From Desulfurobacteriaceae bacterium (lineage in GTDB: Bacteria; Aquificota; Aquificia; Desulfurobacteriales; DQVG01): DNA of 5,175 bases. Numbering within the stretch: position 1 is the stretch's first letter; every line of letters starts with the position of its first letter. Below the pieces are notes generated by a model, which saw nothing but the letters and a program-made list of their open reading frames with translations, made no database searches and was not told where the DNA came from. The stretch covers positions 1 to 5,175 of the forward strand of contig DQVG01000058.1 of NCBI GenBank assembly GCA_015661865.1, given 5' to 3'. Positions 1 to 5,175 of this stretch are shown one piece after another. The position numbers were made by a program, and so were the translations under genes.

Positions 1-77
1 AGGCTTATATTCTTATATCAGCTGGACCGGATCAGGTTTTAAATACAAAAGATGATATTGTATTAAAAGGTCAGTAA
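1..77 (+). CDS. C-terminal end of a pseudopilin-like protein (partial, enters from left edge)
   Basis: An open frame (codons starting at base 3) enters from the left edge and stops at TAA 75-77, leaving 24 residues that include ISAGPDQVLNTKDDIV. The pattern SAGPD-x5-DDI is common near the C terminus of type II secretion pseudopilins and related prepilin-type proteins, where an Asp-rich loop often binds calcium. The next gene is a GspF/PilC platform protein starting 3 bases later, so a pilin-like partner is the expected neighbour and the two are surely one operon. The pseudopilin would be processed by a prepilin peptidase and assembled into a periplasmic pseudopilus or pilus. The N-terminal prepilin helix, which would confirm the family, lies outside the window. 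GspG-like is my best guess, but another minor pseudopilin is possible. Confidence 0.6.
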   Translation, partial: AYILISAGPDQVLNTKDDIVLKGQ

Positions 78-80
78 AAA

Positions 81-1253
81 ATGCTCTTTTTCTATAAAGC
101 TATAGATCAAAGTGGAAACTCAAAAACAGGATATATCTATGCCAAATCTTCAGAAGAGGCTATTGAGGAGCTAACAAAACAAAGTATTTATCCAATTGAA
201 ATTATAGAAGAAAAAGAAGGTTTATTTTCTAGGGTATCAAAAAATGATGTTATTTTGTTTTTAAAAAACTTAGGTTTACTTTTAGAACTTAAAATAGATG
301 CTAAAAAAGCTTTGGAAATTTTAGAAAATTCTATTTCTAATAAAAAACTTTTGATAGCTATTAAAGAAATAAAATATGAGCTTACTTCAGGTAAAAAATT
401 AAGCGAGGCTTTTAAGAAGCATGAAAATATCTTTGGTAAAGATCTTCCAATCTTAATAGAAATTGGAGAGGAAACTAATAAACTTGGAAGTATAATTCAA
501 AGATATGCTCAATTTTTGGAAGAATCTCAAAACTTAATATCTAAAATAAAATCAGCTTTAGCTTATCCTTTATTTACCTTAATTACAGCTTTTTTTATCT
601 TATATATTCTTATGTCTTATGTTGTTCCTCAAATAGCAAAAGTTTTTAAAGCTTCAAAAGCAGAATTACCTTTTCTTACAAAGGGATTAATTGCAATTTC
701 TAATTTTATTAGCCTAAATATAAGTTTTATTCTTTTTATATTTTTATCTATTTTCTTTTTCCTATATTTTATTAAAAGAAAATATAGAAAAAAATTTGAT
801 TATGCTCTATTGAAACTTCCTATTTTTGGTAAACTTATTTATCTAAGGGAGCTTTATAACTTTTTCTCTTATTTATCTTTAATGCTAAACTGCAAAGTAA
901 ATTTTAAACGAGCTATTGAAAAGGCCTTGGATTTATGTACAAATACTTATATAAAAGAAAAACTGAAAAGAGTTTCTAAAAAAGTTTTAAAAGGAGTTCC
1001 CTTTTCTCAAGCTTTAAAAGAAGAAAATTTCGATGAGCTTATTTGTTCCTTAGTTCTTGTAGGAGAGGAAACTGCTAAGCTTGACAAAACTTTAGAATCT
1101 TTATCAAATTATTTTTCTACTAAAATAAATGAAAGGATAACTTTTCTTTTAAAATTTTTAGAACCTGCAATTACTTTGTTTTTAGGAATAATAATTGGTC
1201 TTATTGTAATTGCTATTATGTTACCTCTTTTAGAAATGAGTAATTTAGTGTAA
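81..1253 (+). CDS. gspF: Type II secretion / type IV pilus inner-membrane platform protein (GspF/PilC family)
   Basis: This is a complete 390-residue protein, close to the usual length of about 400 for the family. It is the polytopic inner-membrane platform that links the cytoplasmic assembly ATPase to pseudopilin or pilin polymerisation. The N terminus (FYKAIDQSGNSKTGYI, then an SSEEAIEEL segment) is the typical short GspF leader. Two T2SSF repeats follow, at about residues 54-177 and 258-380. Each carries the family signature as GEETxKL (G129-L135 and G328-L334). Predicted membrane spans lie at about 160-182, 207-231 and 362-384, the usual three. The ATG at 81 is preceded by AAAAGG at 65-70 inside the upstream gene, with 10 bases of spacing, and it places the leader correctly. 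The gene follows a pseudopilin end by 3 bases and precedes tRNA-Arg by 11. Sequence alone does not separate T2SS GspF from pilus PilC; the pseudopilin neighbour slightly favours GspF. Confidence 0.93.
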   Translation: MLFFYKAIDQSGNSKTGYIYAKSSEEAIEELTKQSIYPIEIIEEKEGLFSRVSKNDVILFLKNLGLLLELKIDAKKALEILENSISNKKLLIAIKEIKYELTSGKKLSEAFKKHENIFGKDLPILIEIGEETNKLGSIIQRYAQFLEESQNLISKIKSALAYPLFTLITAFFILYILMSYVVPQIAKVFKASKAELPFLTKGLIAISNFISLNISFILFIFLSIFFFLYFIKRKYRKKFDYALLKLPIFGKLIYLRELYNFFSYLSLMLNCKVNFKRAIEKALDLCTNTYIKEKLKRVSKKVLKGVPFSQALKEENFDELICSLVLVGEETAKLDKTLESLSNYFSTKINERITFLLKFLEPAITLFLGIIIGLIVIAIMLPLLEMSNLV

Positions 1254-1264
1254 ATACTAAATAC

Positions 1265-1338
1265 GTGCCCGTAGCTCAGTTGGATAGAGCACCAGGCTCC
1301 GGACCTGGGGGTCGGGGGTTCAAGTCCCCCCGGGCACG
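1265..1338 (+). tRNA. tRNA-Arg (anticodon CCG)
   Basis: A complete 74-base cloverleaf can be drawn. The acceptor stem GTGCCCG (1265-1271) pairs with CGGGCAC (1331-1337), with discriminator G at 1338. The D arm is GCTC/GAGC with a 9-base loop containing GG, and the anticodon arm CCAGG/CCTGG encloses the loop CTCCGGA. The variable loop is 5 bases, and the T arm GGGGG/CCCCC encloses TTCAAGT. The anticodon CCG reads the rare arginine codon CGG. A20 in the D loop and C35 match known arginine identity elements. The 3' CCA is not encoded (CTT follows), so it must be added after transcription. The gene lies 11 bases after the gspF stop, leaving no room for a clear promoter outside gspF. It is probably read through from that operon or driven by a promoter within the end of gspF. 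G+C is 69 %, far above its surroundings, which suggests a thermophile. Confidence 0.97.
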
Positions 1339-1358
1339 CTTATGATTATATGAAAAAA

Positions 1359-1374
1359 AATTTTTATAAAAATT
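1359..1374. repeat. A/T-only palindrome downstream of tRNA-Arg
   Basis: AATTTTTATAAAAATT is a perfect 16-base palindrome, 21 bases after the tRNA and preceded by a run of A. It could weakly help end or process the tRNA transcript. With no G-C pairs and a background this AT-rich, it may simply be chance. Confidence 0.3.
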
Positions 1375-1418
1375 ATTAAGGATTCTTAGTAATTTATAAA
1401 AAACAAAAGTAATAGTAA

Positions 1419-1438
1419 TTTAAATAAATTTAAATAAA
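1419..1438. repeat. Two tandem copies of a 10-base A/T unit
   Basis: TTTAAATAAA occurs twice in direct succession. This is a simple-sequence duplication in non-coding DNA, with no sign of a function. Confidence 0.4.
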
Positions 1439-1498
1439 ATAACAAAAATCTTTATAACTTTATAAGTATAAAAACTATGAAAAGCTAGTAAAAATTTT

Positions 1499-1527
1499 TA
1501 ACTTTGAGGTATTTAAAGTTAGTTATT
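1499..1527. terminator. Possible weak bidirectional terminator between convergent operons
   Basis: TAACTTT (1499-1505) can pair with AAAGTTA (1515-1521) across a 9-base loop. On the + strand the stem is followed by GTTATTTTA. On the - strand it is followed by four A and then five T (bases 1495-1499 read in reverse). The position between the tRNA end and the flgA stop is where a shared terminator would be expected. The stem has only one G-C pair and the U tracts are poor, so the call is tentative. Confidence 0.35.
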
Positions 1528-1549
1528 TTAGGATGGTTAGCCTACATAT

Positions 1550-2278
1550 TTAAAAATCTTCAAATAAACATATATTTTTACTAATAAGCTTACATTTTAA
1601 AACTTTTCCACTAGAAGGATTTTTTACATATATAAAATCTCCTTTCCCTCCAGGGGATAAGACTATTACTTGAATATCTACAAATATACCGTTTTTATAG
1701 GCAATTAAATGAATAGTATCCCCTCTTTTTACTAGCTTAGGTTTGGTTAAATAATGCTTGTATATAACTTGACTTTCTCGTATATTTACTTTAGCTTCTT
1801 TACCAACAATATCCTTTTTACTGCTTAAAACATAATTTTTTTGAGAGCTTGGAACGTAGGTGGGAGATATATCTGATAAGGTAATTATCTCACCTCTTTT
1901 TATAAATCTATTAGCTTTATATGCTCTTACATAAGTTTTATAACAAAATACTCCAAGAAAGTTTGCATACGTTTTATTTCCTACCGGGACATAAACTCTT
2001 ACGTTAAAGTTTTGACAAGTTTTGGAAAGCTTATCTTTAAGTTTTATTTCTATTTTATAGTCTAAAGGTATATAAATCTTTTCAGGTAAGCTCATATAAA
2101 AAGTAGTAAGTTTATATTTAACTTCTGTAGAATTTTTATTCTTATTTTCAAGTAAAGCATTTAAATGGTTTTTTATTAAATAAAGAAATTCTTGACGGGA
2201 TACAGGATACAGTAACTCTTTAGTCAAACCATAAGTAAATAAAAAAATAACTACTAAATATTTAAAAAATATTTTCAT
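1550..2278 (-). CDS. flgA: Flagellar basal-body P-ring formation protein FlgA
   Basis: FlgA is the periplasmic chaperone that assists assembly of FlgI into the flagellar P-ring around the rod. The 242-residue product begins with a signal peptide: Lys2/Lys6, then a hydrophobic stretch to about residue 17 with likely cleavage near 17-20. A SAF-type domain spans about 117-178, with ANRFIKRGEIITLSDI followed by the IVGKEAK-x-NIRESQVI segment that is typical of FlgA. The C-terminal domain (about 180-237) carries LVKRGDTI, then GGKGDFIYVKNPSSGKVLKCKL, matching the family pattern GxxGDxIxVxNxxSGK. Four cysteines (88, 112, 228, 237) would be available for periplasmic disulfides. GGAGAG at 2286-2291, 7 bases upstream, fixes the ATG at 2278. 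The gene lies 19 bases after the 160-residue gene and is probably co-transcribed with it. No other flagellar gene is visible, so flgA sits apart from a flg cluster, at least on this side. Confidence 0.9.
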   Translation of the reverse strand: MKIFFKYLVVIFLFTYGLTKELLYPVSRQEFLYLIKNHLNALLENKNKNSTEVKYKLTTFYMSLPEKIYIPLDYKIEIKLKDKLSKTCQNFNVRVYVPVGNKTYANFLGVFCYKTYVRAYKANRFIKRGEIITLSDISPTYVPSSQKNYVLSSKKDIVGKEAKVNIRESQVIYKHYLTKPKLVKRGDTIHLIAYKNGIFVDIQVIVLSPGGKGDFIYVKNPSSGKVLKCKLISKNICLFEDF

Positions 2279-2285
2279 TTATTAT

Positions 2286-2291
2286 CTCTCC
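2286..2291 (-). promoter_or_regulatory. Ribosome binding site of flgA
   Basis: Read on the - strand this is GGAGAG, a strong match to the anti-Shine-Dalgarno partner, 7 bases before the flgA ATG. It falls in the 19-base gap after the upstream stop codon and supports the chosen start. Confidence 0.75.
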
Positions 2292-2297
2292 AAAAAC

Positions 2298-2780
2298 TTA
2301 TGTAATATACTTTTCAAGTTTACCAACATAATTAGCTTTCCATCTTCTTAAGCATTCAAAAACTGCTAAAGATGAATCTGGGAATATTAAAGAAACTCTG
2401 GTTCCATCTGATTCAAGTATGCCAAAAAGTAAAAAGTTTGTAATATTAATTCTTATTAAATTATTAAATTTAAAGTAATATACTAATGCATTTTTATCAT
2501 CTAAAAGTTTATTAAAGTATATGTCGAGTTCATAAGGATGTTTTAAAAAAGATTTGTTATTAATATATTTTCGTTTAAAAAAGTGAAAAAGGCGGTTATC
2601 TACATAATTATTATTTTTTAGATCTTTTATAATTTCATCTTCTAATTTAAAAGCAACTTTTTTATATTTCCCCGGAAAATGAACTTTTTTCCATTTTGGA
2701 TAAATTTTTCCAAAGTAGATTGCGTGTTTTATAGTATAGAAAATCTTTGTATTTTCTATATTTTCTTCTTTTAAAATCAT
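2298..2780 (-). CDS. Uncharacterised basic 160-residue protein, possible Hfq/Sm-like C-terminal domain
   Basis: I do not recognise this protein as a named family. It has no signal peptide or clear membrane span and is rich in Lys/Arg (about 29 against 17 acidic residues), so it is probably cytoplasmic and could bind nucleic acid. A predicted helix at about 84-96 is followed by a strand-rich region at about 98-150. From G120, GILESDGTRVSLI lines up without gaps with the Sm1 region of E. coli Hfq (GQIESFDQFVILL, recalled from memory). SLAVFECL (138-145) then falls on its Sm2 segment SQMVYKHA. I count 7 identities in 25 columns, but the Hfq Lys-His pair is replaced by E142-C143. Residues 1-80 show nothing recognisable. 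ATG 2780 is the only possible Met start; an in-frame TAA lies about 30 bases upstream and no Shine-Dalgarno is visible. flgA follows after 19 bases, so the two probably form an operon. The coding call is firm; the Sm-fold idea is tentative. Confidence 0.8.
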   Translation of the reverse strand: MILKEENIENTKIFYTIKHAIYFGKIYPKWKKVHFPGKYKKVAFKLEDEIIKDLKNNNYVDNRLFHFFKRKYINNKSFLKHPYELDIYFNKLLDDKNALVYYFKFNNLIRINITNFLLFGILESDGTRVSLIFPDSSLAVFECLRRWKANYVGKLEKYIT

Positions 2781-2897
2781 TTTATAGTGAAAGTGTTGTA
2801 GTATTTTAAATTAAAACCTTTGATTTTGTAGCACGCCTAAATTTTTAATTTTATAAATTTTATAAACATAAATTTTTATTAATTTTCCTTTAAAGAT

Positions 2898-2940
2898 AAG
2901 GTTATTACCTTTTTATTTTATTCTTTTGTTTTTGCTTTTT
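2898..2940 (+). terminator. Terminator-like hairpin with long T-rich tail, + strand orientation
   Basis: AAGGT (2898-2902) pairs with ACCTT (2907-2911) across the loop TATT. A T-rich tract follows directly, from about 2910 to 2940, with only a few other bases. This is the shape of an intrinsic terminator for + strand transcription, although the stem is only 5 bp. No + strand gene is visible upstream between here and the tRNA. It may therefore block antisense transcription or be a chance product of T-rich DNA. Confidence 0.3.
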
Positions 2941-2960
2941 ATAATGTTATTAGATTACTT

Positions 2961-2993
2961 AAACGGGTTTAAATATCATACCTAAACCTGTTT
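2961..2993. repeat. 11-bp imperfect inverted repeat (hairpin or operator)
   Basis: AAACGGGTTTA (2961-2971) and TAAACCTGTTT (2983-2993) form an 11-bp stem around an 11-base loop. One position (2965/2989) is G-U if the RNA is read from the + strand, but A-C on the - strand. It begins 49 bases beyond the mutS2 stop. On the - strand no T run follows, so it is a poor intrinsic terminator for mutS2. On the + strand it is followed by GTTTTAT. It is the most G+C-rich part of this gap. It could be an mRNA 3'-end hairpin, a regulator's operator, or the end of a short + strand RNA. Confidence 0.55.
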
Positions 2994-3042
2994 GTTTTAT
3001 AACTTAGATAATTATATTTAATAAATTTTATTAAACTATTTT

Positions 3043-5175
3043 CTACTTTAACTCAACTATAGTAGCTCCGTTTCCTCCCTCATGAGGAGGAGCCGAATAA
3101 AATTTTTTTACATAAGGGGAAGTTTTTAAATACTCCCAAATAGCTTCTTTTAAAGCTCCGGTTCCTAAACCGTGAATAATTTTCACTTTTTCTAAGCCTG
3201 CTAAAGAAGCTTTATCTAAGTAATTTTCTATTTCAACTAAAGCTTCCGATACGCGTTTACCTAAAAGTTTTAATTCAAAAGGAGGAGGTTTTACATTTGA
3301 AACTACTGATATTTTTTCAATATCTTGAGAAGTTTTTCCAAAAATAGGTTCTAGTTGACTAAATTTTACCTTCATTTTTATATTACCAAAACTAACTGTT
3401 GCAATTTTCTTTTTTAAATTAACATCTATTATTGTTCCAGTTTTTAAGCTTAATTTATCTCTAACTTTATCTCCTACTTTAAATTCATAATTTATTTGAA
3501 CTTCTTTCTCCTCAAATTTTTCTAATTTCTCTTTATATTTTTTCTCTTCAGCTTTGGTTAAATATCTTTTTTGACGAAGTTCCTTTATAAGCTTATCTAG
3601 CTCGTTTATTTTTTCCTCTTTTAAAAGCTTTTCCTTTTCTTTTAATTTTTCTTCTTTTTCTTTTAATTTATTTTCTAGTTCTTTTAACCTTTCTTTGTGG
3701 TTTTCATATTCTATTATTAACTTTTCAAGTTTTTTTCCTAAATCTTTTACATTTTTTAAACCTTCTTCTTTTTCTAAAAATTCTTGGGCATATTTTAAAA
3801 CTTCCTCAGGTAGTCCCCACTTTTTAGCTATATGAAAGGCATAAGACTCTCCAATAGTATTATAAATTAGCTTATATAAAGGTTTTAAAGTTTTTTCATC
3901 AAAAGCTACACTTGCAGTTTGAAAATAAGAGCTTTTAAGACCATAAACTTTTATAGGGAAGTAATGGGTTGTAATTACACAAGAAATATTTCTATTTTCC
4001 AAGTATTTTAATATCCCTATACCTAAGGCAGCTCCTTCTATTGGATCTGTTCCTGTACCTAGTTCATCTATGAGTACGAGAGATTTGTCTGTGGCATTTT
4101 TTAATATATTAGAAATATTTTTTATATGAGAAGAAAACGTAGATAAATTAGCTAAAATATCTTGTTTATCTCCAATATCTGCAAATACATTATCATATAT
4201 AGGAATTTCACTGTCTTCTTGAGCTGGTAAAAGATATCCAAGTTGATTTAAAAGAACAAATAATCCAAAAGTTTTTAAGGCTGCAGTTTTTCCGCCAGTA
4301 TTTGGCCCAGTAATAATAAGTCCCTTTTCCAATTTTAAATCTATTGGAACGGCTCTTTCAATTAAAGGATGGCGAGCTTTTTTAACATCCCATTTGTTAG
4401 AAAGCTTTTGGAAATTGGAATTTGTAAGCAAAGCAAATAAACCTTTTGCCATATAAAAATCTAAAGTTTCTAAAATTTTAAAAACTTGCCAAATTTTATC
4501 TCCGACTTTTGTTAAAAAGGTAGAAATTTCTTTTAAAATTCTCTCTTCTTCTTCTTCCTCTTTTAAGATTAACTTTTTAAGTTTTGCATTTAAAGGAGCT
4601 ATATTTTTAGGTTCAATATAGACATTAAATGAAGCTTTTTCTATTAAATTGGCTTTTATGCTTTGACCATAATTTGGTTTAGCTAAAGCCACATATTTTC
4701 CATCTATAACTTTTATAATTCTATCGGGAAAAAGATTAGGATATTTTGAAAAGAGATTAGAATAAAGGTCTTTTATAGTTTTTTCTAACTCCTTAATTTG
4801 ATTTCTTAAAGACTCTAATTTTAAAGAAGCTGAATTTAAGATAAATCCACGTTCATCTATTTTAGAAGATAAAAATTCTAAAATATGCTCAAAATCTGGT
4901 AAACTTTCTAAAATTTGTTTTAAATTATTAAATCTTTCAAATTTTTTAAGATTTCTTTTTACTTTAATACCTTCTTTTAATAAAATTAAAATATCACTAA
5001 TTTCTTTTCGGGAAAATAAACTACCTGCAACTTGAAGTTTGCTTTTCAAATGAGTTATATTAGGTAAATTTTTTAAGGGATATTCAAATTCTTTTAAAAA
5101 TAATTTAGCTTCAAAAGTTTTTTGAAGCTCCTTTTCTATTTCTCCTTTTGATTTTAAAAAAGGTTGATTTTCCAA
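3043..5175 (-). CDS. mutS2: MutS2 family ATPase (5' end beyond right edge), with KOW-like and Smr domains
   Basis: MutS2 proteins are dimeric ABC-type ATPases; they are implicated in suppressing recombination and, in Bacillus subtilis, in splitting collided ribosomes. The 710 visible residues hold the lever/clamp region (about 1-270), Walker A GPNTGGKT (290-297), STFSSH (345-350), Walker B LVLIDELGTGTDP (366-378) and the H-loop ITTHY (401-405). A very charged Lys/Glu coiled coil follows (about 455-560), then a KOW-like beta domain (about 565-610, VGDKVRDK...GTIIDV) and a C-terminal Smr domain (about 634-710). The Smr domain keeps HGLGTG (668-673) and GGNGAT (700-705), but the usual LDLRG reads LKLLG (635-639), losing the acidic and basic residues. 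The frame is open at the edge. The first codon in view is TTG, but family alignment suggests about 35-40 N-terminal residues lie outside, so it is probably not the true start. The full length would be about 750, slightly short of the usual 780. Confidence 0.95.
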   Translation of the reverse strand: MENQPFLKSKGEIEKELQKTFEAKLFLKEFEYPLKNLPNITHLKSKLQVAGSLFSRKEISDILILLKEGIKVKRNLKKFERFNNLKQILESLPDFEHILEFLSSKIDERGFILNSASLKLESLRNQIKELEKTIKDLYSNLFSKYPNLFPDRIIKVIDGKYVALAKPNYGQSIKANLIEKASFNVYIEPKNIAPLNAKLKKLILKEEEEEERILKEISTFLTKVGDKIWQVFKILETLDFYMAKGLFALLTNSNFQKLSNKWDVKKARHPLIERAVPIDLKLEKGLIITGPNTGGKTAALKTFGLFVLLNQLGYLLPAQEDSEIPIYDNVFADIGDKQDILANLSTFSSHIKNISNILKNATDKSLVLIDELGTGTDPIEGAALGIGILKYLENRNISCVITTHYFPIKVYGLKSSYFQTASVAFDEKTLKPLYKLIYNTIGESYAFHIAKKWGLPEEVLKYAQEFLEKEEGLKNVKDLGKKLEKLIIEYENHKERLKELENKLKEKEEKLKEKEKLLKEEKINELDKLIKELRQKRYLTKAEEKKYKEKLEKFEEKEVQINYEFKVGDKVRDKLSLKTGTIIDVNLKKKIATVSFGNIKMKVKFSQLEPIFGKTSQDIEKISVVSNVKPPPFELKLLGKRVSEALVEIENYLDKASLAGLEKVKIIHGLGTGALKEAIWEYLKTSPYVKKFYSAPPHEGGNGATIVELK

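Larger units (their letters stand above)
1339..1549. other. AT-rich convergent intergenic region
   Basis: This gap separates the + strand gspF/tRNA genes from the 3' end of flgA on the - strand, so both neighbours are transcribed towards it. It is almost entirely A and T. No open frame here is longer than about ten codons with a usable start and ribosome site. It holds a perfect A/T-only palindrome just after the tRNA (1359-1374), a 10-base tandem duplication (1419-1438) and a hairpin (1499-1521). Apart from these I see nothing in it. Confidence 0.7.
2781..3042. other. AT-rich intergenic region between mutS2 and the 160-residue gene
   Basis: Both flanking genes run on the - strand, so this stretch should hold the mutS2 transcript end and the promoter of the 160-residue gene/flgA pair. 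On the - strand, TAAAAT (2803-2808 reversed), 22 bases before the start codon, could be a -10 box, but no convincing -35 accompanies it. Two hairpin-forming elements are present (2898-2911 and 2961-2993), both better suited to the + strand. No open frame longer than about ten codons has a plausible start. I recognise no structured RNA family. Confidence 0.6.

Noticed and set aside
1350..1380. A nine-codon + strand frame after the tRNA (MKKNFYKNY).
   Set aside because: It is too short, has no ribosome site, and overlaps an A/T palindrome; it is best explained as background.
2707..2742. A second Hfq Sm2-like string, TIKHAI, near the N terminus of the 160-residue protein (residues 16-21), suggesting a tandem Sm domain.
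   Set aside because: Only about 15 residues precede it, too few for the helix and first three strands of an Sm domain, so the likeness to YKHAIS is probably chance.
2827..2839. On the - strand, CGTGCTACAA resembles a conserved stretch of 16S rRNA.
   Set aside because: The match is ten bases long and the flanking sequence does not continue it, so there is no rRNA fragment here.
2691..2860. Short open frames on the - strand in the mutS2/160-residue gap, such as a ten-codon frame beginning MFIKFIK.
   Set aside because: They are at most about ten codons long, lack well-spaced ribosome sites, and have the Lys/Ile/Phe content expected of random AT-rich DNA.
2961..2993. The inverted repeat as a lone CRISPR repeat.
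   Set aside because: There is only one copy, with no spacers and no cas genes in the window.
3490..3800. A Lys/Glu-rich, low-complexity stretch in mutS2 that might look like a repeat expansion or an inserted domain.
   Set aside because: MutS2 proteins normally have a charged coiled coil between the ATPase and the KOW/Smr domains, so this is expected.
5173..5175. TTG at the right edge as the start codon of mutS2.
   Set aside because: The first visible residues match a region of MutS2 about 35-40 residues into the protein, so the true start lies outside the window.

Overview
This window most likely comes from an AT-rich, probably thermophilic, Gram-negative bacterium. The protein genes are very AT-rich and full of Lys, Ile, Phe, Leu and Asn codons. 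The one tRNA, by contrast, has 51 G/C among 74 bases (69 %) with almost entirely G-C stems, the usual mark of growth at high temperature. Type II secretion/type IV pilus genes and a periplasmic flagellar P-ring assembly protein point to a cell with an outer membrane. Thermodesulfobacteriota or Aquificota would fit, but the sequence alone does not settle the lineage.

Layout. Positions 1-1338 read on the + strand: the last 24 codons of a pseudopilin-like gene, a complete gspF/pilC-type inner-membrane platform gene 3 bases later, then a tRNA-Arg(CCG) only 11 bases after gspF. Positions 1339-1549 are an AT-rich convergent junction with a weak terminator-like hairpin. Everything to the right is on the - strand. 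In transcription order it is mutS2 (its 5' end lies beyond the right edge), a 262-base AT-rich gap with two hairpin-forming elements, an uncharacterised basic 160-residue protein, and flgA.

How the genes fit together. The pseudopilin and GspF genes are part of one type II secretion or type IV pilus operon. The 160-residue gene and flgA are 19 bases apart and are probably co-transcribed. By eye, the C-terminal third of the 160-residue protein resembles the Sm fold of Hfq, so it may be an RNA-binding protein linked to flagellar assembly; this is a hypothesis. MutS2 is a stand-alone housekeeping ATPase. Its ATPase motifs are intact, but its C-terminal Smr domain lacks the usual acidic/basic LDxRG motif.

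Most of the window is ordinary. I see no CRISPR array, mobile element, toxin-antitoxin pair or defence system. The items most worth a second look are the Hfq-like protein beside flgA and the altered Smr motif of MutS2.
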